From the NCBI GenBank assembly GCA_964462685.1, contig CAYWYR010000008.1, positions 69,253 through 133,252 on the forward strand: DNA of 64,000 nucleotides, read 5' to 3'. The notes under the pieces are model-generated. The model saw nothing but the letters and a program-made list of their open reading frames with translations. It ran no database searches and was not told the DNA's origin. The translations under genes and the position numbers were made by a program. The DNA is from CAYWYR01 sp964462685 (GTDB taxonomy: Bacteria > Bacteroidota > Ignavibacteria > Kapaibacteriales > UBA2268). This document shows positions 9,193 to 17,349 of the stretch, one piece after another. Each line of letters starts with the position of its first letter. Within the stretch, counting starts at the first letter, position 1.

Positions 9193-9939
9193 TTGGATAC
9201 TGAAAATCTCTGCTGGATCCATTTTAAACTGTAGCATGCATGCGGTAGGCCTGCCACCATCTCCCCCTTTCCTTTGAACGGTTATCGTGCCTATTTTGAT
9301 GTTTCCTCTGGGGGTTGTTGAGACCTTTCCATTACCATAATGATTGATGCATATATTCATTGGAAGCAATTTCCAGTTGGCATTCTTATCAAACTTCTGA
9401 GCTACCAACATCCATTCAGCCGCAAACTGCCCGCGCCCTTTGAGTATATCACATACTATAAGCGTTTTATATTCATTCAGCCATTTTATAATAAATGATT
9501 GTTCTTCTTTTGTAAACTCATCAAAAAACATTCTCCTTTTATCTCTTGGCTTTTCTACATCAGGAGCTATCTCTCCACAGTATCTCTTTAATATGTTCAT
9601 GGCTTTCTTAGGCATATTCCAATACTCCGCATAATCATCTACCCAGCGTTTATCGATCTGATTATACCCTTTAGCTTGGCTCACTAATTTGACCTGGATA
9701 TTCTGAACGTCCAATGCATCTACAAGAATTATATTTATATGGACTTGCACATCAGTTTTACCATATCTAACTACCACTGCGTTTATTTTAGATATCTTAT
9801 CAAGATCATACCCCATTATCTGTAGCCATTTCTTTGCATCAATATCTTGCTGCCAATCATTGAATTTATCTACTATGTCCAGTTCGTTTCGAAAACCACC
9901 TTTAGCGGTATTTGAACCCAGTAATTGCTTTTTATTCAC
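9190..9939 (-). CDS. Type II restriction endonuclease, HinP1I-like (predicted GCGC)
   Basis: The 249-residue protein matches my recollection of R.HinP1I (about 247 residues) along its whole length: the N-terminus (GSNTAKGGFRNE), DALDVQNIQVKLVS, NQIDKRW, DILKGRGQFAAEW and TVQRKGGDGGR. HinP1I uses an unusual active site with Asp and Gln; the corresponding Asp63, Gln82 and Lys84 (QVK) are present here. The enzyme is therefore expected to cut G^CGC; the exact specificity is inferred from family similarity. It starts with GTG and overlaps the end of the upstream methyltransferase gene by 8 bases, so the two form one operon with the methylase first, which favours protection before cutting. Confidence 0.9.
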   Translation of the reverse strand: MNKKQLLGSNTAKGGFRNELDIVDKFNDWQQDIDAKKWLQIMGYDLDKISKINAVVVRYGKTDVQVHINIILVDALDVQNIQVKLVSQAKGYNQIDKRWVDDYAEYWNMPKKAMNILKRYCGEIAPDVEKPRDKRRMFFDEFTKEEQSFIIKWLNEYKTLIVCDILKGRGQFAAEWMLVAQKFDKNANWKLLPMNICINHYGNGKVSTTPRGNIKIGTITVQRKGGDGGRPTACMLQFKMDPAEIFSIQ

Positions 9940-10939
9940 TTTTATCTATTGCTTTGATGATTTCTATCAAAATATGTTGGAGCACATCTATCGATACGCT
10001 GTTACCAAATTGCTTATATGCTTCGTTGGTTCTACTGTGATATCTAAATGATTCGGGAAAACCCTGAACTCTGGCACATTCTCTTGGGGAGAGTTTTCTT
10101 ACTACACCGTTAGTTTTATATAAACCTGTTTTAGCACCCACTCCGCCTCCGTAAGCAGATAGAGTAATCGCATGGCCGATGGGGTGATAAATTCTTTCTC
10201 CCTGCCCCCCCTTATTTACAATCCCTACCTGAACGGGTCGGTTTGGCGGGGAAATCTGATTGAATATCACATCGTCTTCATTTATATTCTTATAGATATT
10301 GATATCGGGTCTTTCTATAACTTTTGCACCCTCTGGGTGGTCTTCCAAAATATCGTACAAGCTACTTTTTGATATCTCACTTGGGAACTTAAAACTGATA
10401 TCGGAATATTTATCTACTCTAAATGCTACGATATATACTCTTTCCCTATTCTGCGGTAGGCCGAAATCGCTCGTATTCAATACCTTATAATACACTTTGT
10501 ACCCTAACTGGCTGAGTGTGCTGAGTACGGTTTCGAGAGTATTGCCATTATCATGTCTGACAAAGTTTTTTACATTTTCTAGGAATAATATTGAGGGCAG
10601 GTGAAGTGATGTGATTCTGGCTATATCAAAAAACAAGGTACCCCTGGTATCCTCAAACCCCTTTCTATTGCCTGATATGGAGAAAGCCTGGCATGGAAAA
10701 CCGCCGCAGAGAATATCGTGTTGCGGTATTTCAGCTGCACTGATTTGGGTAATATCACCTGCTGGCTGAAGCCTGTGATTCTCATAATATATCTGAGCTG
10801 AGTTTTTGTCGATATCAGACGCAAAAACACATTCGGCACCGAATGATCTAAGAGCATAGTGGAATCCTCCGATCCCCGCAAAAAGATCAATAAATTTCAA
10901 TCCTTTTAATTTTTCACTATTCTCTAAAGTATCAATCAA
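9932..10939 (-). CDS. C5-cytosine DNA methyltransferase, HhaI-like (predicted GCGC)
   Basis: This is a classical 5-methylcytosine methylase of 335 residues. Motif I is FIDLFAGIGGF, the catalytic loop is GGFPCQAFS (Cys83), motif VI is ENVKNF, motif VIII is QNRERVYI, and motif X is QFGNSV. The target-recognition region contains GKGGQGERIY-like NKGGQGERIY and TLSAYGGG, the same segments that read GCGC in M.HhaI. The overall match to M.HhaI (327 residues) is high from end to end (for example GAECV, SRGTLFFDIARI-like, LSPRECARVQGF). The start is TTG, because a stop codon lies three codons upstream and no ATG is available. It is co-transcribed with the endonuclease that overlaps its 3' end. The enzyme would modify the inner C of GCGC. 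Confidence 0.93.
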   Translation of the reverse strand: MIDTLENSEKLKGLKFIDLFAGIGGFHYALRSFGAECVFASDIDKNSAQIYYENHRLQPAGDITQISAAEIPQHDILCGGFPCQAFSISGNRKGFEDTRGTLFFDIARITSLHLPSILFLENVKNFVRHDNGNTLETVLSTLSQLGYKVYYKVLNTSDFGLPQNRERVYIVAFRVDKYSDISFKFPSEISKSSLYDILEDHPEGAKVIERPDINIYKNINEDDVIFNQISPPNRPVQVGIVNKGGQGERIYHPIGHAITLSAYGGGVGAKTGLYKTNGVVRKLSPRECARVQGFPESFRYHSRTNEAYKQFGNSVSIDVLQHILIEIIKAIDKSE

Positions 10940-11073
10940 TATGGCTCACAACTGTAAATTTGTCTCGAATAAAAAGCATACGATAATAATGTGATTACTG
11001 TAACAAAGCTTCAAATTCTTTTACTCAATATTATAGTATCCAACTCCGTTCTCGCTACTTCATACTCTATTCG

Positions 11074-11081
11074 TATTTTTG
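11074..11081 (+). promoter_or_regulatory. Bacteroidota-type -7 box (TATTTTTG) upstream of metG
   Basis: TAnnTTTG is the -7 element used by Bacteroidota primary sigma factors. This one lies 33 bases before the metG start. No clear -33 TTTG was found. Confidence 0.4.
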
Positions 11082-11114
11082 TAACTTAAGATCCTACAAT
11101 ATAACCTACACTCC

Positions 11115-13328
11115 ATGAACGAGCAGAACATCTACCCCTACGAAAGAACTCTAATAACATCGGCATTGCCTTATTCTAACGGGCACGTGCATCTCGGCCA
11201 TGCAGCAGGGGCGTATCTTCCCGCAGATATATGGGCAAGGTACCGCCGGATGAGCGGTAGGGATGTTCTGTATGTATGCGGTAGCGATGAGCATGGTGTA
11301 GCTATTACAATAGCGGCCGAAAAAGAAGGTGTCTCGCCGCGGGACATCATCGATAAATATCATAATTCCAACCAACTGGCTTTCGATCTTTTCGGTATAT
11401 CCTTCGATTATTATAGCCGAACCTCTTCCCCCGAACATGCACATACGGCGAGAGAGTTTTTTGCGGACTGCCTGAAACAAGGTTACCTGACTGAAAAGCG
11501 TACAGAGCAATTCTATGATAAAAAGGCAGATATGTTCCTGCCCGATAGATACGTGGAAGGTACCTGCCCGAACTGCTCTACAGAAGGTGCAAGGGGAGAC
11601 CAGTGTGATAACTGCGGCGCATATTACAACCAAACAGAACTGATAGATCCCGTAAGCCTTGTCAGCGGGGGCAAACCGGTACTAAAGGAAACTTATCACT
11701 GGTTCTTGGATCTTAGCCAGTTTCAGGAATATCTTGAAAAATATATCGATAGCAAAGAACACCTCTGGAAAGATAATGTAATTCAGCAGACACGCTCTTG
11801 GCTTAAGTCCGGGCTTGGGGAAAGATCAATCACGCGCGATTTGAATTGGGGTATCCCGATCACAGGTATAGAAGGTGTCGATGATGAAAAAGCCGAGGGT
11901 AAGCGGCTTTATGTATGGTTCGATGCTGTTCTCGGTTATATCACAGCCACAAAACAGTTCCGCCCGGATAAGTGGAAAGATTACTGGATGGGCGGCGAGG
12001 AAACAGAGTATATCGCATTTATCGGTAAAGACAATATCGTATTCCATACACTGATCTTTCCCGCGCTTCTCCATGCAGGGTCGGTTGACGGAAAAAATTA
12101 TATCTCACCTACCAATGTACCGGCGAACGAATTCCTTAATCTGGAAAAGCAGAAATTCTCTAAAAGCCGCAACTGGAGTATTGGCCTCCTGGAGTATCTA
12201 CAGGAATACAATACCCCAAAAATGACTGATGCTCTGCGCTATGCCTTAGCTGTAAACCTACCGGAAAGCAAGGATTCTGATTTCACATGGAAGGATTTTC
12301 AGGCAAGGAATAACAACGAGTTAGCTGCTATAGCAGGTAACTTCGTAAACCGTGTCATCACGTTCCTCAACAAAAATTACGAAGGTAGATTGCCAGTAAT
12401 ACCCGCTGCTGGTATGCTGGCCGATCACTGGGCCAAGTCGATAGAGGATGGGCACACAGCTGAGATTTTTGAACAGGAAGATGTATTCGGCGAGCACGAA
12501 GAAACACTTTTCGCCTCCATAGCAGAGTCGTTTGCAAAAACTGTAGAATCATACGAAAAATTCCGCTTCCGTGATGCTATTACAGCCACTATGGATGTAG
12601 CCCGAGCAGCAAACAAGTACTTTAATGACAAAGAACCTTGGAAGGCCATAAAAGATAACAAAGATGATGCTGCCCTAACGATGTATATTTGCGGTCAGCT
12701 TGTTGGGGTCATCTCCAGAGTGCTAGCTCCGATAGTACCGCATACAATGGCTATGCTTCAGGAGTCTTTAGGTCTGGAAATATCCACTGGTCACCCAGAG
12801 AACGAAAATATTACTCGCTGGGAGGATGCTTTTCTTCCAAATCTGATGCCGGGGCAGGAAATCAAAAGCCCAGGCATTCTTTTCGATAGGATAGAGGATG
12901 AATTCGTAAATGGAAGGATTTCACGATTAGGTACCACGTTAGGTAAAGATCAGAATAATACAAGTACTGATGAGGAAACTGTAGCCAAGCCCGAACCGTT
13001 AAAACCTGAAATTGATTTTGAAACCTTTTTGCAGACCGATCTTCGTGTTTGTAAGATTATTGAAGCGGAAAAGATAAAGAAATCCAAGAAAATGCTTAAG
13101 CTTCAGGTCGATTTAGGTAATGAGACCAAACAAGTATTGGCCGGTATCGGACAAACCCATACCCCGGAAGAGCTAATAGGTAAAAAAGCGATACTTGTCG
13201 CTAATCTCAAGCCAGCTAAACTGATGGGAAGAATCTCAGAAGGTATGCTACTGGCAGCTACTACACCCAAAGGGCCTAGGCTTGTAACGCTACCAGACGA
13301 CACACCTCTGGGTACTGATGTGAGATAA
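11115..13328 (+). CDS. metG: Methionyl-tRNA synthetase with C-terminal tRNA-binding domain
   Basis: It charges tRNA-Met with methionine. Evidence: the class I HIGH-type motif (HLGH in YSNGHVHLGH, about residues 20-30); a zinc knuckle region with two CxxC pairs (CPNC and CDNC); the KMSKS-type motif KFSKS; the anticodon-binding domain after about residue 400; and a C-terminal EMAP/Trbp111-like tRNA-binding domain (about 630-737: FLQTDLRVCKIIEAEKI ... GISEGMLLAA-like). The 737-residue length fits the long bacterial form that carries this domain. It is monocistronic between the restriction-modification operon and a broken small gene. Confidence 0.97.
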   Translation: MNEQNIYPYERTLITSALPYSNGHVHLGHAAGAYLPADIWARYRRMSGRDVLYVCGSDEHGVAITIAAEKEGVSPRDIIDKYHNSNQLAFDLFGISFDYYSRTSSPEHAHTAREFFADCLKQGYLTEKRTEQFYDKKADMFLPDRYVEGTCPNCSTEGARGDQCDNCGAYYNQTELIDPVSLVSGGKPVLKETYHWFLDLSQFQEYLEKYIDSKEHLWKDNVIQQTRSWLKSGLGERSITRDLNWGIPITGIEGVDDEKAEGKRLYVWFDAVLGYITATKQFRPDKWKDYWMGGEETEYIAFIGKDNIVFHTLIFPALLHAGSVDGKNYISPTNVPANEFLNLEKQKFSKSRNWSIGLLEYLQEYNTPKMTDALRYALAVNLPESKDSDFTWKDFQARNNNELAAIAGNFVNRVITFLNKNYEGRLPVIPAAGMLADHWAKSIEDGHTAEIFEQEDVFGEHEETLFASIAESFAKTVESYEKFRFRDAITATMDVARAANKYFNDKEPWKAIKDNKDDAALTMYICGQLVGVISRVLAPIVPHTMAMLQESLGLEISTGHPENENITRWEDAFLPNLMPGQEIKSPGILFDRIEDEFVNGRISRLGTTLGKDQNNTSTDEETVAKPEPLKPEIDFETFLQTDLRVCKIIEAEKIKKSKKMLKLQVDLGNETKQVLAGIGQTHTPEELIGKKAILVANLKPAKLMGRISEGMLLAATTPKGPRLVTLPDDTPLGTDVR

Positions 13329-13349
13329 GGTTAAAAAGTTTTCGGGGTA

Positions 13350-13647
13350 TTACATCTCAAATACATAGATATCACCTAAAATACCAGCCCGCATAGTTAG
13401 CTGGTTACCTTTTTGTGATAATAGGTACAGATGGTGTCCCTTATTTTCTTTGCACATTAATATGGCTTTCATGCCATTATCGTATTCCCACTTATCCGTA
13501 AAATCCATATCTCCTAAATCTACGCTTCTAGTGCCGTTCGAGTTTAGCGTTATCGAGTTACCCGGTAAGTGCCTCTGGATTGTGCTGGGATAAGAGGGCC
13601 ACAGCCGAGAACATCATTACTGATATTGCTGCATAGATTTTAATCAT
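13350..13647 (-). pseudogene. Frameshifted gene for a small secreted protein
   Basis: On the minus strand an ATG at 13647 opens a signal peptide (MIKIYAAISVMMFSAVALLS) that runs into a stop after 29 codons (ACC GGG TAA). Removing one base of the GGG run lets the frame continue uninterrupted for about 70 more residues (NSITLNSNGTRSVDL ... AGILGDIYVFEM) to a TAA at 13350. The total length of 298 bases is one base more than a multiple of three, as expected for a single-base insertion. The intact product would be an exported protein of about 98 residues with no family I recognise. It is either a recent pseudogene, a phase-variable gene or an assembly error. Confidence 0.65.
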
Positions 13648-13701
13648 AATAATATTCTGATTTTTAAGAATTTCAGATACTAAAATATCATTTTTTCAGA
13701 T

Positions 13702-14397
13702 TCAATAATTACAGATTTCTGTATCCTGCTCAGCTGCCGTATCAGGCACTGCATAAACGCCACGCCATACCATAAACAGGCCAACCAATACTACCATAGC
13801 CGGTAGAGCTTTTACTGCCAACCCCTTTATTTTGCCACGGAAGGTCTTCGGCATTAGATAAAGAGCCGTCATCGCTGGGAAAGTACCAAGCCCGTAGAGC
13901 CCCATAAATGTCATCGATTCAATCGGGGAAGCCAATGCCATGGACATAGATACCGCGGTATAGACCATGCCGCACGGCAATAGCCCGTTAAGCAAACCCA
14001 ATGCAAACAGTGAACTCCTGCTTCGCTTTTTAAGCAATTCCCCAAAAGGTTTTTTGATAGCTGCGGCAAATCCGCCTGCAATGCCTGAAAGCGGAAGTTT
14101 GCCAGTCGGCAGGTATCTGTAGATTATATATCCTATTATCATAGCGGCACCGATGCCTATCGATACCCCTGACTGAAGCCTATCAAGCCCTATCATTGAG
14201 CCAAAGTAACCGGCTATCAGTCCGAAAGCCATATAAGTAACGGCGCGCCCAATATTATAGGCAAGATTATCAGCAGCTATAGCCAATGGCTCTGTACTTG
14301 GGTGCGGAAGCATAAGTGCGATAGGGCCGCACATTGCCACACAGTGAAGCGACGCCACCGATCCAAAGAGAAATCCAGCTGTGATAATCTCCCACAT
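13702..14397 (-). CDS. TauE/SafE-family (UreH-like) membrane protein of the cbb3 cluster
   Basis: The 231-residue protein has about six hydrophobic segments and the N-terminal HCVAMCGPI element that marks the UreH/sulfite-exporter-like proteins regularly found behind ccoG/ccoH in cbb3 clusters. A second Cys-Gly element (LLNGLLPCGMVYTA) follows the long loop. By family knowledge these proteins are linked to metal (copper) handling or redox delivery during oxidase assembly, but the substrate is not settled. The gene follows ccoH by 4 bases and is the last gene of the ccoG-ccoH unit. It lies in the inner membrane. Confidence 0.8.
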   Translation of the reverse strand: MWEIITAGFLFGSVASLHCVAMCGPIALMLPHPSTEPLAIAADNLAYNIGRAVTYMAFGLIAGYFGSMIGLDRLQSGVSIGIGAAMIIGYIIYRYLPTGKLPLSGIAGGFAAAIKKPFGELLKKRSRSSLFALGLLNGLLPCGMVYTAVSMSMALASPIESMTFMGLYGLGTFPAMTALYLMPKTFRGKIKGLAVKALPAMVVLVGLFMVWRGVYAVPDTAAEQDTEICNY

Positions 14398-14401
14398 ATA
14401 T

Positions 14402-14860
14402 TCAATACACCATAAGTGACTGTTCGTAATAATAAGGCATATCAGGTGTTTCCCACTCTATCTGAACCACCCACTTACCTTTAGGCATCTTCGATTTATC
14501 GATATTCATTTTGCCTTCGCCGTCCAGTTCTACAGGCAACAGCATATCAAAATCCTTCTCACTGGGCCTTAGTACCCGCATAGCTCCGCTGATATCCGTT
14601 GGTGATATGTCATCGGGAAAAGCAACGACTATAGATTCCCCATTCTGTTTCAGAGTCACATTACCAATCAGGGCGTTAGCATTCTCCATCCTATCGATAG
14701 TACCTTGGTATGCGAGATCTTTTTCATAATAGTTCTCATCAACCAAGTCCACGTTTACCGTGCGGGAATAAAACAGGAAACTTAGGATAGCGACTACAAA
14801 GCAGGAATAAAAAATTGCAATTCCCCATCCCCAATAAGCTTTCTTCTTTTTTTCAGCCAT
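14402..14860 (-). CDS. ccoH: FixH/CcoH cbb3 oxidase assembly protein
   Basis: It has one N-terminal membrane helix (GWGIAIFYSCFVVAILSFLF) followed by a periplasmic domain. The features VDLVDENYYEKDLAYQGTIDR and a C-terminal beta domain (KGKWVVQIEWETPDMPYYYE) are characteristic of FixH, which stabilises the early CcoN-CcoP assembly. The length of 152 residues is usual. It sits 8 bases downstream of ccoG and 4 bases before the TauE/SafE-like gene, in the usual G-H order. Confidence 0.9.
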   Translation of the reverse strand: MAEKKKKAYWGWGIAIFYSCFVVAILSFLFYSRTVNVDLVDENYYEKDLAYQGTIDRMENANALIGNVTLKQNGESIVVAFPDDISPTDISGAMRVLRPSEKDFDMLLPVELDGEGKMNIDKSKMPKGKWVVQIEWETPDMPYYYEQSLMVY

Positions 14861-14868
14861 CTTTCTTA

Positions 14869-16407
14869 CTACCTTTTTATATTCAATACGGATGGTTTCT
14901 CATAATTGGCCTTTTTCGACTCAATTATATTGCCTTCCTCATCTAGTATCTCAAATTGAATGTCAGTCAATGGTTCATCTAATTCACTTACAGGAACATC
15001 AAATAGGAATTTGAGTTCATTAACAGAATTTGGTTCTGCTTCGATCAGATTATTATCTACACCGAGTATGATGATATTACCTTCCAATCCGGCAGGCCTT
15101 ATAGTAAAGCTCTGATTATCATTGGATTTATTGATATACTTAATCGAATAGATATTTCTTGTCATGTCATCGCCTATAAGTAAAGCTTGTGTACCTTTTT
15201 CTCTGAGTATTGTCGTGTCGATATTCTCGCGAGTCATCATAAGCACTGTCAGTAGTACAATCAAACCTGTTAGAAGCACCGAATACAGTACTATCCTCGG
15301 TGTAACCACTTTGCTCTGTCCGTTCTCTATCTGATCCAGCGACGCATATCTGATCAGACCTTTTGGCCTGCCAACTTTAACCATTACCTCATCACACGCG
15401 TCCATGCAGGCGGTACAATTGATGCATTCCAGCTGGATGCCGTCCTTAATATCGATACCTGTAGGGCATACCTGCTCACATTTATGACAGTCGATACAGT
15501 CCCCGGCGTCTGAACTTTGCCCTTTCTTCTTGAATTTTTCTCTTTTTTCTCCACGCTTGTAATCGTAGGCAACCACTATTGTACTCTTATCGATAAGTAC
15601 TGACTGCAGCCTACCGTAGGGGCAGACAAATGTACAGGCCTGCTCCCTGAACCACCAAAATACGAAAAAGAATACACCGGAGAATAAAACTATAGCGGCA
15701 AAACCTGCAGCATGATCACTTATAGGTTCGCTGATTATCTTGAAGAGTTCATCGCTGCCGATAATATATGCTAAAAACAGATTGGATATGAAGAATGAAA
15801 GAGCATAAAATATAACGGCCTTCAGGCTTTTCTTTCTTATTTTTTCAGCGTTCCAAGGCATTCTATCCAGCCTGCGCTGATGGTTTGCATCACCTTCGAT
15901 CCAGTATTCTATCTTGCGGAAAACCATTTCCATAAATATTGTCTGTGGGCATGCCCAACCGCACCACACCCTACCGAATACTGAAGTAAACAGTACCACG
16001 AAGAGCATTATCACCGCCATCGCGATAGCAAACAGATGAAAATCCTGCGGCCAGAATTTAACACCGAACAGCACAAACTCCCTTTCGAGAATATTAAAAA
16101 GTAGGAACTGGTGTCCGTTTATCTTTATAAATGGTGCAGCAACAAAAAATACTAGCAGGAACCAGCTTAAAACAGTCCGAGCGTTATATCTTTTTCCCTT
16201 AGGTTTTTTTGGGTATATCCAGAGCCTGTTACCAGTCTCATCCATCGTAGAGGGTCTGTCCCTAAAAGAGTCACCCACCTTGCGTGTAAGATCGCTTTCA
16301 TCTACTACAAACTCTTGCAGGCTTATCTGCTTGGGGTGGTTGGGGGTACCGTGAAACTTGTTCACGGGGGTTTTACAATCTTGTTTTGGGCTTTTGTGTC
16401 TTAGCAT
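14869..16407 (-). CDS. ccoG: Cytochrome c oxidase accessory protein CcoG (FixG)
   Basis: A polyferredoxin-like membrane protein needed for copper delivery to cbb3 oxidase. There are about five hydrophobic helices, the motif VWCGWACPQTIFMEMVFRK, a further CPYGRLQ segment, and two 4Fe-4S clusters (CIDCHKCEQVCP and CINCTACMDACDE). The C-terminal soluble domain (about 420-512) is the usual FixG Ig-like domain. The N-terminus is somewhat long (512 residues); a Met at about residue 55 is a possible alternative start, but a purine-rich AAGGAAAGG precedes the chosen ATG. A terminator lies between this gene and ccoP, so ccoG-ccoH-tauE/safE may have its own promoter. Confidence 0.93.
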   Translation of the reverse strand: MLRHKSPKQDCKTPVNKFHGTPNHPKQISLQEFVVDESDLTRKVGDSFRDRPSTMDETGNRLWIYPKKPKGKRYNARTVLSWFLLVFFVAAPFIKINGHQFLLFNILEREFVLFGVKFWPQDFHLFAIAMAVIMLFVVLFTSVFGRVWCGWACPQTIFMEMVFRKIEYWIEGDANHQRRLDRMPWNAEKIRKKSLKAVIFYALSFFISNLFLAYIIGSDELFKIISEPISDHAAGFAAIVLFSGVFFFVFWWFREQACTFVCPYGRLQSVLIDKSTIVVAYDYKRGEKREKFKKKGQSSDAGDCIDCHKCEQVCPTGIDIKDGIQLECINCTACMDACDEVMVKVGRPKGLIRYASLDQIENGQSKVVTPRIVLYSVLLTGLIVLLTVLMMTRENIDTTILREKGTQALLIGDDMTRNIYSIKYINKSNDNQSFTIRPAGLEGNIIILGVDNNLIEAEPNSVNELKFLFDVPVSELDEPLTDIQFEILDEEGNIIESKKANYEKPSVLNIKR

Positions 16408-16449
16408 TCCGTTGCCCTTCCTTTCTTCTTATTCTTTTAATATACAGAT

Positions 16450-16480
16450 AAAAAAAGGCTCACCTTTTTAGCGAGCCTTA
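16450..16480 (-). terminator. Rho-independent terminator between ccoP and ccoG
   Basis: On the minus strand AAGGCTC and GAGCCTT pair around an 11-base loop, followed by TTTTTTT. It divides the oxidase structural genes from the assembly genes. Confidence 0.75.
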
Positions 16481-16487
16481 GTCTTTA

Positions 16488-17108
16488 TCAGTTCACAGTA
16501 ACATCTTCGGCAGCCGATTGATCATCCGTTTCGCCTTCCTCATCCGGTACCCAGATTTCTCCTTCGGGTTCTTTAGGGTTTTCAGGGTTAGTGCCCTGAA
16601 GCGATAATACGTAGCTGGATACAGCCAGTATCTCCTGCTTATCAAGAACACCTTCCCAAGGGATCATACCTTTGCCTTCCCTGCCGCCTTTTCGCAGGGT
16701 ATTGACTACGTTTTCCATACCGCCTCCAAGTATCCAGTACTCATCTGTAAGGTTCGGGCCTACAAGGCCGCCACCATCAGCGGTGTGGCATGCCACACAG
16801 TTTTTCTGGAATACCTGCTGACCTGCAAGAAGTACTGTAGGGCTGTCATCGTAGGTGAAGTTCTCGTCATCGAAAAACACGAGTGTAGAGTCAATAGCGC
16901 CGGATGACATCAAAGCCTGATAGTCAGCCAGCTCCTGTTCGTATTGTGCGTACTGGTCTTTTCCCATATCTGTAAAGTGCATCCAACCGGCATACACCAC
17001 ACCGAATATTATAGTCACGTAGAAAAGGATCAGCCACCACTGCGGCAATGGGTTGTCGAATTCCTCAATGCCGTCATAATTATGGTCCAACAATCTATCT
17101 TCTGGCAT
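16488..17108 (-). CDS. ccoP: cbb3-type oxidase subunit III (CcoP), single-haem form
   Basis: The N-terminus DNPLPQWWLILFYVTIIFGVVY is the typical CcoP membrane anchor, preceded by the conserved HNYDGIEEFDNPLP. The periplasmic part has one haem-c site (CVACH followed by TADGGGLVGPNL). Proteobacterial CcoP usually has two CxxCH sites and about 300 residues; this one is 206 residues with one site, so it is the monohaem version. It passes electrons from periplasmic cytochrome c to CcoO/CcoN. It follows ccoQ almost directly and ends in an acidic tail before the terminator. Confidence 0.93.
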   Translation of the reverse strand: MPEDRLLDHNYDGIEEFDNPLPQWWLILFYVTIIFGVVYAGWMHFTDMGKDQYAQYEQELADYQALMSSGAIDSTLVFFDDENFTYDDSPTVLLAGQQVFQKNCVACHTADGGGLVGPNLTDEYWILGGGMENVVNTLRKGGREGKGMIPWEGVLDKQEILAVSSYVLSLQGTNPENPKEPEGEIWVPDEEGETDDQSAAEDVTVN

Positions 17109-17109
17109 A

Positions 17110-17349
17110 TTATACCCCTTGTCCGTTTAAGCTGTGGTCAAATGATTCTTTATTAACCTTATTGTGCAGTTTCGGTAGATAATCCGCTTCCTCATCTTGC
17201 AATGGGATGTTTTCCATGTGTTTGACCGTATCCTTCCTAAGAGAGAATACCATCGCGATAACACCGATGAAAAACAGGAAGAAAAACACTAATACCGCGA
17301 GAGGGAAATCAGTAACACCCTCGATCTGTGAGAATATATTTCTGAACAT
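17110..17349 (-). CDS. ccoQ: CcoQ/FixQ-like small subunit
   Basis: A 79-residue protein with one membrane helix (FPLAVLVFFFLFFIGVIAMVF) and a charged cytoplasmic tail, located between ccoNO and ccoP. Its start codon overlaps the ccoNO stop by one base and its end is one base from the ccoP start. Size, topology and position identify it as the CcoQ-type subunit, which stabilises the complex; the sequence itself is poorly conserved in this family. Confidence 0.8.
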   Translation of the reverse strand: MFRNIFSQIEGVTDFPLAVLVFFFLFFIGVIAMVFSLRKDTVKHMENIPLQDEEADYLPKLHNKVNKESFDHSLNGQGV

